Below, piece by piece: positions 43,927-53,703 of a stretch of DNA of 64,000 nucleotides; position 1 is the stretch's first letter; each line of letters begins with the position of its first letter. The stretch comes from Paenibacillus sp. Soil750. Its GTDB lineage: Bacteria > Bacillota > Bacilli > Paenibacillales > NBRC-103111. The notes below the pieces were generated by a model that saw nothing but the letters and a program-made list of their open reading frames with translations, did no database searches and was not told the origin of the DNA. The translations under genes were made by a program, and so were the position numbers. The DNA is taken from the NCBI RefSeq assembly GCF_001428045.1, contig NZ_LMSD01000012.1, forward strand, positions 496,101-560,100, in the 5' to 3' direction.

Positions 43927-46134
43927 TCACCTTACGGACATCGAGTAAGGCAAATTCTTATCCTCAACATGTTTAACTTGCGGAATGTCCGACATATCGA
44001 ATTGAATGAAAGCGCCGTCGATTAGCTGATCATGTGTAAAAAACAAAGGCTGATGTGACTCATTGTTCACTTGTACGCTTCGCACATAACAATTGTTAGG
44101 CGCGTTGCAAGCAGCTTCTATCACGATCTGTTTGCCTTTCTCCAAGTGAAGTGTCATCCGCTCAAACATCGGACTTCCGATCACATATTCCGGCACACCA
44201 GGACATAACGGATACATCCCCATGCAGGCAAAAATGTACCAAGCGCACAAGCTCCCGTTGTCTTCATCACCGGGCAAACCGTCAGGTGCAGAACTAAACA
44301 GCTCCTTTGCTGTTTTTCTGACCCAGTATTGCGTCCCAGCAGGCGACCCTACTGCTGCAAAAAGGTAAGGGATATGAAAACTCGGTTGATTGCTGATAGC
44401 AAATTGCCCGAAGTTAATTGAAGCCATTTCTGACATTTCATGAATTTCTAAACCGTAGCTGCCTACTTTAAACAAAGGGGCAGTCGACAATAACTCATGC
44501 ATGCGGGCTAAGAAAACATCTTTTCCTCCCATTGACTCGGCTAATCCAACAATATCGTGCTGAACAGCCCAACTGCACTGCCAGGCGCCGCCTTCACAAT
44601 AAGCACCTCCCCACTCTATCGGGTCGAAGGGTTCATCCCAACTACCATCCGCCCTTTTCCCTCTCATAAAACCTACAGAAGGGTCCAATAATTTGGCGTA
44701 ATTCCTAGCCCTATCCATTAGAAGTGTGTACTCCTCATCTTTTCCGAGACTTCTGGCTAGCTGAGCAATACAAAAATCGCCATATACATAATCCAACGTA
44801 TTACTGACACTCTCGTGAAACTGATCCGCTGGCAAATATCCAAACGCTTGATAAGCACGAACGCCTTTCCTGCCGAAATGAGCATCTTCCGCCGCTTGTG
44901 AGGCATGCTTTAGCAAGCCTTCATAAGCCGATTGTACGTCATACCCTTCTATGCCTTTTACAAAAGCATCTGCAAAAACCGCATCAATTAACGTTCCCGG
45001 CATGGCACTGCGTTCTCCAGGGGAAGACCACTTTGGCATCCAACCGCCTTCCTTATAGGCGTTAACGTAAGATTCTAAGATTTCACCTAAGCGAGATGGA
45101 AAAAGAAGGCTAAATAAAGGATAAGAGGTGCGATACGTATCCCAAAATCCATTATCACAATACATCGGACCTTTCACAATTTGACCGTTATATGGACTGT
45201 AATGCACCTTTTCCCCCTGAGCGGTAAATTCATGCCACATCCGGGGAAACAAGCAAACTCGGTACAAGCAAGTGTAAAACGTGCTTATTTTATCCTCATC
45301 TTGATCTTCAACCTGGATGCGGTTTAACGTTTCTTCCCACGCCTGCGTTGCTTCCGCTCTAACCAAGTCGAATGATTTTGAGCCTATTTCCTGTGTAAGG
45401 TTGGTTATTGCTTGCTCCAAACTTATAAAGGAGGTACCTATTCGAAGATTAACCTCACCTGATTCTGGGATGTTAAGTCCAATAAATGCACTTGTACGAT
45501 TTCCTACTTCATGTAAGTGTATCGATGCCTTACCATCCTGATCCCAAGTACCACTCGCTTGCACATCCAAATCACAATCAAAATCAATCACATAATACAT
45601 CGCAAAATTTTCAGGAACACCACCCGAATTCGCACGGGTATACCCCGTCAGCCTTCTTCTTCCAGGGTCTATGGTTATGGACGATTCTCCAGCAAATGGC
45701 GCCACCAAAACTCTCGCTTCTTGTATAGCCTCAAAAGTCATTCGCATACTTGCACAACGTTCTGTCGGGCTCAGTTCCAATAACGTGTTATAACGACGCA
45801 GCTTTACACGGAAATAATCGGGCTTGATGGACATATCCTCGCTACGGAATGAGGACGACCGTTTCGCGGCGGATACGATAAGTGGTCCCGTTTGCGGCAG
45901 AATGGTTAGATGCCCGTAATCTTCAATCCATGGACTTGGTTGGTGCGTGAGCCGAATACCTTCAAAATGGCGATGGGATGGATGGAAAAACCAGCCTTTT
46001 CCTGCTTCATCCGTCTGGGGACTCCATGCCGCCATACCGAATGGTCGTGCAACGAGAGGCAGTGTATTTCCATTGGAGAATCGAAATGTAGAAGCTGTCC
46101 CCTGCAAAGGATTCACATATTGCAAAACATTCAT
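43927..46134 (-). CDS. Cytoplasmic GH92 alpha-mannosidase
   Basis: 735 residues with no signal peptide. The whole length is GH92: the N-terminal beta domain starts VNPLQGT and includes RPFGMAAWSPQT and HFEGIRLTHQPSPWI. The (alpha/alpha)6 catalytic domain ends with the family signature GLPGDEDNGSLCAWYIFACMGMYPLCPG, which carries the calcium site and general-base residues. GH92 enzymes are calcium-dependent, inverting exo-alpha-mannosidases. ATG at 46134. A divergent AraC gene shares the 77-base promoter gap. In this locus it would remove mannose after GH88 has removed the uronic acid, as expected for xanthan-type side chains. Confidence 0.93.
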   Translation of the reverse strand: MNVLQYVNPLQGTASTFRFSNGNTLPLVARPFGMAAWSPQTDEAGKGWFFHPSHRHFEGIRLTHQPSPWIEDYGHLTILPQTGPLIVSAAKRSSSFRSEDMSIKPDYFRVKLRRYNTLLELSPTERCASMRMTFEAIQEARVLVAPFAGESSITIDPGRRRLTGYTRANSGGVPENFAMYYVIDFDCDLDVQASGTWDQDGKASIHLHEVGNRTSAFIGLNIPESGEVNLRIGTSFISLEQAITNLTQEIGSKSFDLVRAEATQAWEETLNRIQVEDQDEDKISTFYTCLYRVCLFPRMWHEFTAQGEKVHYSPYNGQIVKGPMYCDNGFWDTYRTSYPLFSLLFPSRLGEILESYVNAYKEGGWMPKWSSPGERSAMPGTLIDAVFADAFVKGIEGYDVQSAYEGLLKHASQAAEDAHFGRKGVRAYQAFGYLPADQFHESVSNTLDYVYGDFCIAQLARSLGKDEEYTLLMDRARNYAKLLDPSVGFMRGKRADGSWDEPFDPIEWGGAYCEGGAWQCSWAVQHDIVGLAESMGGKDVFLARMHELLSTAPLFKVGSYGLEIHEMSEMASINFGQFAISNQPSFHIPYLFAAVGSPAGTQYWVRKTAKELFSSAPDGLPGDEDNGSLCAWYIFACMGMYPLCPGVPEYVIGSPMFERMTLHLEKGKQIVIEAACNAPNNCYVRSVQVNNESHQPLFFTHDQLIDGAFIQFDMSDIPQVKHVEDKNLPYSMSVR

Positions 46135-46211
46135 GACCGTAACAACCTTCCCTTCAGACTTTCTTTTTCTTACATTGTAAGCAGTAGGTCATTTTACTAC
46201 TTATCAAAATT

Positions 46212-47162
46212 ATGAAAAACATCTCATTTTTTAAGATTTTAGATTATGATAGAAATAACCGATTCTCTTCTAAGGCGTGTGATGCCATGATTCCTTTTAA
46301 CTTACCTGGCGACCAGGAGTTGCACAATTTATTTCCGTATACGTTCAAAATTCATAAATTAACCGCCGATGTCCCTCCGCATACACATAATTTTCTTGAA
46401 TACACCTACGCCTTTTACGGTAGCGGCACTGAAATTATTAACGGCATTGAGCGTCCGATTGGACCAGGCACCTTCACCCTCTTACTTCCACATCAAGTCC
46501 ATCAAATTAGAATAGACCGAGGTCAAGAGCTGCATTTATATATTGGAGCCATCGGGCTTCAAGCTATTTATGGTTCCGATGGCGGTGCTGCCTCTTTTAG
46601 CGACATCTTGCTACGTGCGGGTTCGGAGGGAGATCCATCCTACCAGTTGGAGGATGAACTTTGCGGGCAGCTTCTTCCCATTTTCAAAAGTATGCATCAG
46701 GAAATCCTCAGCAGTAGACCCTTGAGCCAGCTCATGTTCATAACAAAATTAACCGAAGCCTTGATCTTATTGGAGCGAAGCTGTTTTACCAAGAAAGACA
46801 TGGATACCAATAGAACCCCTAATAAGAAGGGGAAAATGTGGGAGATCATTCTCTACGTCTACCAACATTTCCGCGACGATATTAAATTGGAAACGTTGGC
46901 AGAGCGCTTCTATCTTAGCGTTCCACATATCAGCACTTCATTTAAATCTAGTATAGGGGAAAATTTCCATATTTTCCTAGAGAAAATAAGAATTTCGCAC
47001 GCTTGCAGCTTGCTGATTTCCGGCAATGAGCCCGTGACCTCCGTCTGTTTCGAAGTTGGCTTTACCTCCTATGCCACCTTTTCGCGCGTATTTAAAGAAC
47101 GGCTTCATATGACTCCGTCTGCTTATAGGAAGCTTAATAGTAGTTCGAAGGTAAGGAATTAA
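46212..47162 (+). CDS. AraC-family regulator divergent from GH92
   Basis: 316 residues from ATG 46212, although no good ribosome site is visible there; a later ATG (MIPFNLPGDQ, residue 27) is possible. A cupin domain (about 45-130; HTHNFLEYTYAFYGSG, LLLPHQVHQI) and C-terminal AraC helix-turn-helix units (LETLAERFYLSVPHISTSFK and VTSVCFEVGFTSYATFSRVF) are clear. It probably controls the divergent GH92 gene. It ends at a shared bidirectional terminator. Confidence 0.88.
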   Translation: MKNISFFKILDYDRNNRFSSKACDAMIPFNLPGDQELHNLFPYTFKIHKLTADVPPHTHNFLEYTYAFYGSGTEIINGIERPIGPGTFTLLLPHQVHQIRIDRGQELHLYIGAIGLQAIYGSDGGAASFSDILLRAGSEGDPSYQLEDELCGQLLPIFKSMHQEILSSRPLSQLMFITKLTEALILLERSCFTKKDMDTNRTPNKKGKMWEIILYVYQHFRDDIKLETLAERFYLSVPHISTSFKSSIGENFHIFLEKIRISHACSLLISGNEPVTSVCFEVGFTSYATFSRVFKERLHMTPSAYRKLNSSSKVRN

Positions 47163-47189
47163 AAAAAGTCCCCTTAATCTTAAGGGGAC
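47161..47189. terminator. Bidirectional terminator between AraC and SLH genes
   Basis: GTCCCCTTAA and TTAAGGGGAC around a two-base centre, preceded on the plus strand by seven A. This makes a strong T-run terminator for the minus-strand lyase gene. Confidence 0.85.
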
Positions 47190-47222
47190 CACTTTCTTCA
47201 AACAGCTTGCATTTTGTATCTC

Positions 47223-47605
47223 CTACTCAAACAATCTAAAAATCACAACGGCAGCTTGAGCTCTTGTTGCCAAAGAACTGGGTTCGAAATTGCCATTGTC
47301 CATCCCCTGAATGATGCCTGCTTGCTGAATACTAGCAACAGCTTCCAGAGCATAGCTGCTAATTGATGCATGATCTGTAAATGTAATTAAAGTATTCTTT
47401 GTCGCTGAATGAGCACTCATCGCCTGCATCGCCCTGTACACCACGACAGCCATATCCTGACGACTGATTCTGTCGTTAACACCGAATACGGTAGCTGATT
47501 GACCATTTACGATTCCTAGTTTCTGCGCGCTTGCAATTGAACTGTAATACCAGGAATTGGGTTGAACATCTGCCAGAGTTGTAGCCGCTGTAGGATCGTT
47601 CAAAA
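47223..47605 (-). pseudogene. Detached SLH repeats of the secreted lyase
   Basis: About 126 codons in a frame shifted by one from the lyase ending at 47600. They encode SLH repeats 2 and 3 (LADVQPNSWYYSSIASAQKL, DRISRQDMAVV and LATRAQAAVVIF). The last part of SLH repeat 1 (about 20-25 residues, including its TRAE-like motif) is missing, so this is a deletion, not a natural frame change. The only start would be a TTG at 47603 with no ribosome site, so this part is probably not made. Confidence 0.8.
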
Positions 47606-50600
47606 CCGGGAATTCCCTACTCCCTGAACAATGCCTCTTGCCGCTAGCGCTTCAATCGCGTCGCTCGCCCATTTTACACCCGCAAGATCATGGAAACTCA
47701 ATTCTGTATAAGCTGCCAAATATCTACTGAAGTGCTTGGCATTAAATGCCACCATTCCAGTTGCGGGATCATATTTACCATTCTTAATGACCTCTAGCTT
47801 GCCATCGTCTGTCAAATAATAAACGACAATTTTCTTCGGATTCTCACCTGGCGCTAAGGTATATGGCAGTTCCACCTTGACCTCATTGCCATTAAAATCC
47901 GTTACTTGCTTGCCATTCACCATTAAGCTAAAATCATAAATCGCTGCAGTGGAGCCAACTTGTTGGCGCGTCTCCACAGATAACGAGGAGGTATCTACCT
48001 GTGCAACTTGAAGTTGAATGTGAGTAGCACCTTCTTTTGCGAGTAGCTTCGAGGACAACGAAACTTTAGCGAATCCGGTATCGACCTTAAGGACATCAAC
48101 TTGATTTTTACCAGCAGCAAGGAATTCTTGTACAGGAATGTCAACCTTTACTGCCTTCGCCGCTCCAGTCGCTTTCGCAGAAATGATAACCGTGCTGTCC
48201 GTTGAGTTTTGGATGGCTTTTGCCAAATCCCTATCTGTGATTACGGCTGAAGCCGTCCCCTTGTCATCCAGTTTAACCTCAACCGTTACCTTATTATGGT
48301 CAACCTGTGAGGATGGTTGTTCTGTAGGGGGAACTGTATTACCTCCTGTATTTGGAATCGGAGGTTCCTCGGTCGTCGTACTTTTCAAAACAACCATTTC
48401 ACCAGCCCCAACTTGAATTAAGGCATTTCCATCAGTAACCGGATAAAGCATTTCGGTCTTCAAGTCCATCAAGTCTGAGTCAGCTGGAACGGAAACACTT
48501 GCATCCGTAGCTCCGTTGTTAAGTGCTACATATGCCCAATGATTATCCACTGTTTGCAAGCGGTATACATCAACTTGAACACTGCTGACAGGTACTTGCT
48601 CCGTAACCAGCCCTTGTGTTCCTTTGCCTTTCGGATAGAGAACTGTCAAGTAATTCTGATTGGACTGATTCGTAATCCGAATGTAATTCAGCTTATTGTC
48701 GCCGTCTACTTTCGGAACCATATTAGTTGAACGTCCCCACTCCTGGTTGATGTTTGGATTAGCCGGCTGAAGCACAGTTGTTTCCAAGTCCATATTGTAA
48801 TGGCCTGTGGAAGTAACTTTATTTCCCTGAATATCAGACAGTTGAGAAGCAGCAACTGGCAAATTCCAAATTGTACTGGAACTGGAACCCTTAATTTGAT
48901 CCCAAATGACGAAAGCTTCCATGCCATCTTTCACATAGGCAATCTTCCGCGTCTGAGAACCGGTTGAGTTAGCATTCGGATCAGCAACGCGCAGCGATGT
49001 CGTATCTATGTGTGTATTCGTCGAAAAGCTATGATTATCACTAGTCGCAGGTGTGTTCAAATACGATGTGTTATCCGTCTTCTTAAATTGAACTGTGCTG
49101 TGGGAAGATGAACCCGTATACCACGCTTTGGTTCCCGCAAAATAACTTTCGACACCGGAATCCAGTACTAGAGGCGATCCGCCCGCATACAGAACAAAAG
49201 ATCCTTGATCAAAATGTCCGTGCCCAAGTGCTTTTGTGTTCGCCATAATCGACATGAACGTCTCATTGGGATTACCGTAACGGCTACGGAACATGACAAG
49301 TCCGACTCCCTGATATTTATCTGTCGATTTCAAATCCAAAGGCGTATAAGACGGCGTGTAATGAAGTGGTGTAAAGAAGCTTTCAAGCAGAATCGTCTCT
49401 AGACCGTTTGCTGGCAATCTGCTTCCCGCCTTCACCCAAGTCTGATACATCTTGGAGGCTAGCGCTTCATTGGTACGACCAACTTCATCATAATAAACGC
49501 CTAGTAAGGAGAACTCATTCCCGCTCGTCATAATGTCGTCACCGAAAATTGGCGAGTTGATCTTGTTATCCGTATACTCATAAGGCGGAGTCTGAACTTC
49601 AAGATTGTACGCAAACATTTTGACCAGTTTCGGATTGGCGAACCAATCTTCCCCTGTCTGGTTGCGAAGAGATTTCGCATAGACTGCCAAACGCTGGAGC
49701 ACGGCAAAATGGTAACGTACTGATTCCGGCCATTCTCCTTCAGCTCCGACTTGATAATTTAACTGAGCTTTCAGTAGCTTATTCGCGTTGGCGATCAGCA
49801 GTTTGCTAGCAGGAAGCTCAGGAAAGACCATTGCAAGCATGCTAGCCCCTGTGACCGCATCGGACTCCCAGTTACCAGATCCAAGTTGAACTGTGTAATC
49901 ATCCAATTCACCACGATCACGTCTGTCGTTCAAGAAGAGATTGAAATAGGTAAGTTTATCGATCAGATCACGGTGCTCTTCTTCCGTATAAACTCCAGCA
50001 TTCTTGATAAAGGTGTATGCGGATGCAACAACAGACGCAACCCTTCCCCCTTGTACTTTACCGTATGCATCAATACCATCAGGTCTTGCATTGGTAAGCT
50101 GCCAATATTCCGCTCCTTGAAGAAAATCATTCAGATTGTAAAAGATTCGTTCTTTTACTTTTTTGGCATAAGTGATATCACCAGTAACCGCATACACCAG
50201 AGCATCTGCTTGGATGCTCAAATTCGAGTTCGGGCCCATTGTAGATTTCTTATTGTTGACTAGTTCAACAGAACCAATTGTGGCACCCGATTGATTTTTA
50301 TAGGTAATAATAGCTTTGACACCTTTATTCAACTTCCCATCGATTTTAGCTGCAAAAGTTAGTGTGTGATTCAAGCCTGGAGTTACAGGGATATTCTGCT
50401 GCGATGTCCAAATCCCTTGATCATTGACGGTTGGATTTTCAATATAGATGGAACGACTTCCATCATTCCTGTAGTTGGTCCTATCTTCCCACCGCATAAT
50501 AGGGCTTCCTTTGACAGCGCTTGGCTGCCAATAATCCGGAACATTGGTTCCTGTATCAAAACCAGGGTTTAAAATATCCAAATCAGCCGCATCTGGAGGG

Positions 50601-53500
50601 GAGATTTTGACACTATCAATCCATGCATGGCCCAAACCAGCCGCTTCATTATCAGCTGAATCTAACGTAAACTGCAGCGTTGCCGTTGCTGTTCCAGCAG
50701 GTGGATTGAAATTAAGTGTAGATGAGGTACTCCACAGCTTAAATTTCGAGTTCATATCCGTGTAGTCCACTTGATCGTTCAGGAAAAGTTTGTAGCTTTC
50801 CAGCTCCGCAAGTGTTTGTTGATCGGAAATTTGTTTGGCTTCTTCATATTTAGCCTTCAATTGAGGATCTTGAGTGATCTTGTCGCGAAGCTCTTGCAGT
50901 CCCGCTTCCGTGAAATATAAGTTCGAATTCGGTTCCGCTTCGGTTCGCAGTATTTGTGCATCCCGCATGATGTTCATTGCATTATATACACGAACAAGTG
51001 CCGCACCTATCGCTTCGGTATTACCATTCTGATTGGCTTGAATAGCTGCTGTCACAGCTGAGTTCACGCCATTTACTACACTTTGCGGATACTGCCATGC
51101 TCCAGAGCCGATAACACCCTGTTGAACAAGAGAATTAGCGTCTGCGATGATTCGGTCGTATTTTTGCTGCAGCTTCGCATCCACGATTTGATTCAAAGAG
51201 AGCTCCAGATAGGGACGTTTAGCAGGATCGGATGTGTTGTTTGAATATATCTCAGAAGCGTAGGTCGTTCCCGGCGTATTATCAAAGCTAAGGCTCAGCT
51301 TTTTGTCACCAAGCAATTCAACTTTTACCGAACTCGTCAAATCAACGGTACCCGCACCAATCGCATCTTTCGTACCAAGAATAAATGTATTTACAATAGG
51401 GCCGAGAACTGGATCGCCAGATGTCGGATATACAAGTGTGTCTTCTTGCCAAGAATCATTGCTTTCGACATGTACTTGCGTGTTATTTCGATCCGTTTTG
51501 AAGTTCGATACATGTAAATCTGCTTTCATCACGTTGGCTGTAATGGAGGACAGATCGAACTTCATGTACGCCGTCCGGCCTTCACTGTAAATGAGCGTAT
51601 TTCCATTATGCGGTTTCGTCTTCTCCGTTACCCAGACGAAAGCATCATCTGTTGGAGAAAGTTGAATTGTATAATAAGTGCCTGCCAAAATATGATTGCT
51701 CGCATACCACGAAATTAATTCCTTAAGGCCATATTTCTCTGCGAATGGAAGTGACGCCTTAGAATAGTGATCAATCGCGAACTGAATGTCTTCATCCGGT
51801 CTTGGTTTATTAAATTCTCTGTTACGTACAAAAGGTACTTTGTACGTTCCGTTCAATACAGCTTCTGCATGATCAATTTGTTCCTGAACGGTATCTTTGG
51901 AAGCTTGCGTGTACATGTCCGGATCAATCTGCAACATACCCTTGGCTTCCCATACGAGCTTAGTCAATTCTTGACGGTACGTGGAATATGCCAGCTTGTT
52001 TTCCTTAACGTCAATGACCGTATTGGAAATAACAGCAGTACTGATGAAGGTCTTTCCTGCCGTCCTTAGACGATCCATCCCGAGCTCGAGATCCCCATCA
52101 GGATTATTTACAACAGTTTGGGCATACGCAATCACGGTTGCAAATTCATCTTTAGCTGCTTGTACAACTTGCCCAGGAGCGGTTCCGACGTTAAATTGTT
52201 CCTTCAACTTCCCGGCCTCTAGAATCATATTCTCTAAAGCTTGCAACTTGGTTGCGGTACGTATGGTCAACTTGGGGACGAGAAAATTAACATAGGTAAC
52301 CTCAGTAACCGTTCCGAAATGAATATTAACTTCCATTTTCACTTTAACGTCTGTTTGATCAGCAAGTGGTCGTTGCACAACCCCTGTATCAGAAACGATT
52401 ACCGATTGATCAGACTTCCAAGACATCGTCGAAAATCCATATGTACCTATGGGTTGCAGAAGTACATTGCCGTAAACCGTCATGTTATTATACTTCGCAA
52501 TGAGAAGCTCTTTGTCTTTCGCCACCCGCTCGGCATCCGTCGGGGTTGGCATGCGAAGGACTGTGACATTCATTGTTGCCGTATCCGTTAAGCCACCATA
52601 CGTAAGCGTCGCGGTTAAGGTAACAGGAATGTCCGATTGTGTATATTCGGGACGCGTAACTACCCCCGAATTCGAAAGCGCCGTCGGTTGACTTGAAGTC
52701 CAAGTGATAGCAGTATTGGTCGCCCCTTCTGTCGGTAAAGACAGATTGGCCGATACGGACTTGTTGTTGAACTGCTCGAGGAGCTTTGCCTTATCATTGG
52801 CGATGCGATCAGCTGTTGTCATAGCCTTGAGTGTCGATATTTCGAGTACCGGTCTGTAACCATTTGACGATTTAATGTTCTCTTTGGAAGCGATATCGGC
52901 TGAAGTTAGTGCAATGCTGTCGACTCCATTAGCATCCGTTCGTTTAAACACGAGTGAGAGTTTCTTATCTCCCAGCATTTCCTGTACGACCGTATCGGTC
53001 AAATTAATGGAAACCAGCGTGCCAGCTGCACCGCTCGCTGCACAAGGAGTGGTTGCACAAGCCGTACTGATCAAGGATTCACCGGCTTGAGTCAGATCTG
53101 GCACGCCACTCACTTTAGGGTACCACTTATCCCATGTAATCGTGCTCTCTGACCAATTGTCATAAACACTTCGATAAACCGTAAAATTTGTCGCATTCGT
53201 ATTGTCTTTATAAATTTTTAATGTAGCACTTTGAATCGGATCCGTGATATCGGATAAGTCGAATTTCATTAAACCGGATCTGCTGCTCCCAATAACTAGT
53301 GAGGTAGCAGTTCCATAATTGGTAGTGGTACTCCCCGAATGAATCGTAGCATCGTCCGTCGGGGTCTTCTTCACCACGACAACGCTCATTCCAGAATCAT
53401 CTGCAGCCAGCGTAGGTGATACCGTTCCAAAAAACAAACTAAAAAACATACAAAAAGCCAAAATACTTGAAACTCTTCTCTTCCAAAATTTCACTAACAT
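47600..53500 (-). CDS. Giant secreted heparinase-II/III-like lyase, anchor truncated
   Basis: 1966 residues. The ATG at 53500 is 8 bases after GGAGG; signal peptide to about residue 37 (TLAADD). Order: CBM96/DNRLRE domain (about 45-225), two Ig-like 'atrophied' modules (230-415), helical region, a second CBM96 (608-765), helical region, CBM-like beta module (905-1080), (alpha/alpha) alginate-lyase-like toroid (about 1090-1390), heparinase II/III beta domain (about 1410-1640; LGHGHFDQGSFVLY with catalytic-type His), a beta region, then the first half of an SLH repeat (GVKWASDAIEALAARGIVQG). The frame stops at 47600 because of a deletion, so the wall anchor is lost. It is a paralogue of the cytoplasmic protein at 53704. 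Polysaccharide target unknown; probably uronate-containing. Confidence 0.82.
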   Translation of the reverse strand: MLVKFWKRRVSSILAFCMFFSLFFGTVSPTLAADDSGMSVVVVKKTPTDDATIHSGSTTTNYGTATSLVIGSSRSGLMKFDLSDITDPIQSATLKIYKDNTNATNFTVYRSVYDNWSESTITWDKWYPKVSGVPDLTQAGESLISTACATTPCAASGAAGTLVSINLTDTVVQEMLGDKKLSLVFKRTDANGVDSIALTSADIASKENIKSSNGYRPVLEISTLKAMTTADRIANDKAKLLEQFNNKSVSANLSLPTEGATNTAITWTSSQPTALSNSGVVTRPEYTQSDIPVTLTATLTYGGLTDTATMNVTVLRMPTPTDAERVAKDKELLIAKYNNMTVYGNVLLQPIGTYGFSTMSWKSDQSVIVSDTGVVQRPLADQTDVKVKMEVNIHFGTVTEVTYVNFLVPKLTIRTATKLQALENMILEAGKLKEQFNVGTAPGQVVQAAKDEFATVIAYAQTVVNNPDGDLELGMDRLRTAGKTFISTAVISNTVIDVKENKLAYSTYRQELTKLVWEAKGMLQIDPDMYTQASKDTVQEQIDHAEAVLNGTYKVPFVRNREFNKPRPDEDIQFAIDHYSKASLPFAEKYGLKELISWYASNHILAGTYYTIQLSPTDDAFVWVTEKTKPHNGNTLIYSEGRTAYMKFDLSSITANVMKADLHVSNFKTDRNNTQVHVESNDSWQEDTLVYPTSGDPVLGPIVNTFILGTKDAIGAGTVDLTSSVKVELLGDKKLSLSFDNTPGTTYASEIYSNNTSDPAKRPYLELSLNQIVDAKLQQKYDRIIADANSLVQQGVIGSGAWQYPQSVVNGVNSAVTAAIQANQNGNTEAIGAALVRVYNAMNIMRDAQILRTEAEPNSNLYFTEAGLQELRDKITQDPQLKAKYEEAKQISDQQTLAELESYKLFLNDQVDYTDMNSKFKLWSTSSTLNFNPPAGTATATLQFTLDSADNEAAGLGHAWIDSVKISPPDAADLDILNPGFDTGTNVPDYWQPSAVKGSPIMRWEDRTNYRNDGSRSIYIENPTVNDQGIWTSQQNIPVTPGLNHTLTFAAKIDGKLNKGVKAIITYKNQSGATIGSVELVNNKKSTMGPNSNLSIQADALVYAVTGDITYAKKVKERIFYNLNDFLQGAEYWQLTNARPDGIDAYGKVQGGRVASVVASAYTFIKNAGVYTEEEHRDLIDKLTYFNLFLNDRRDRGELDDYTVQLGSGNWESDAVTGASMLAMVFPELPASKLLIANANKLLKAQLNYQVGAEGEWPESVRYHFAVLQRLAVYAKSLRNQTGEDWFANPKLVKMFAYNLEVQTPPYEYTDNKINSPIFGDDIMTSGNEFSLLGVYYDEVGRTNEALASKMYQTWVKAGSRLPANGLETILLESFFTPLHYTPSYTPLDLKSTDKYQGVGLVMFRSRYGNPNETFMSIMANTKALGHGHFDQGSFVLYAGGSPLVLDSGVESYFAGTKAWYTGSSSHSTVQFKKTDNTSYLNTPATSDNHSFSTNTHIDTTSLRVADPNANSTGSQTRKIAYVKDGMEAFVIWDQIKGSSSSTIWNLPVAASQLSDIQGNKVTSTGHYNMDLETTVLQPANPNINQEWGRSTNMVPKVDGDNKLNYIRITNQSNQNYLTVLYPKGKGTQGLVTEQVPVSSVQVDVYRLQTVDNHWAYVALNNGATDASVSVPADSDLMDLKTEMLYPVTDGNALIQVGAGEMVVLKSTTTEEPPIPNTGGNTVPPTEQPSSQVDHNKVTVEVKLDDKGTASAVITDRDLAKAIQNSTDSTVIISAKATGAAKAVKVDIPVQEFLAAGKNQVDVLKVDTGFAKVSLSSKLLAKEGATHIQLQVAQVDTSSLSVETRQQVGSTAAIYDFSLMVNGKQVTDFNGNEVKVELPYTLAPGENPKKIVVYYLTDDGKLEVIKNGKYDPATGMVAFNAKHFSRYLAAYTELSFHDLAGVKWASDAIEALAARGIVQGVGNSRF

Positions 53501-53537
53501 TAGGAGTACCTCCAAAATAATCTGTTATTGTTTATCA

Positions 53538-53551
53538 TGTAACCGGTTGCA
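53538..53551 (-). promoter_or_regulatory. Candidate catabolite-responsive element (cre) before the secreted lyase
   Basis: TGCAACCGGTTACA on the minus strand, 38-51 bases before the start codon. It fits the CcpA site TGWAANCGNTNWCA at all but one position and is a near-perfect palindrome. Confidence 0.5.
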
Positions 53552-53703
53552 GGTATTACGAATAATCCCCCCCTGACTACGCTCGCAATGATTCGTGTTA
53601 CTGCTTACCAAAAGATTAGCATACACAGGCACGAACTTATTTAAGGTATTTCTGCTGTTTTTTAATACCGTTATGAATTGAAGAAACTATAAAATAAACA
53701 CAC

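Noticed and set aside
45486..46215. Overlapping plus-strand reading frames opposite the GH92 gene.
   Set aside because: They have biased, low-complexity composition, no ribosome sites, and lie opposite a clear family member; the same holds for the many other antisense frames in this window.
47597..47610. Possible programmed frameshift or stop-start coupling (TTTTGA) joining the lyase to its SLH repeats.
   Set aside because: About 20-25 conserved SLH residues are absent at the join and there is no slippery heptamer, so a deletion explains it better.
53640..53690. GGTATT/AATACC stem after the cytoplasmic lyase as a terminator.
   Set aside because: Six-base A/T-rich arms with a 13-base loop and no clear T-run on the relevant strand; too weak to call.
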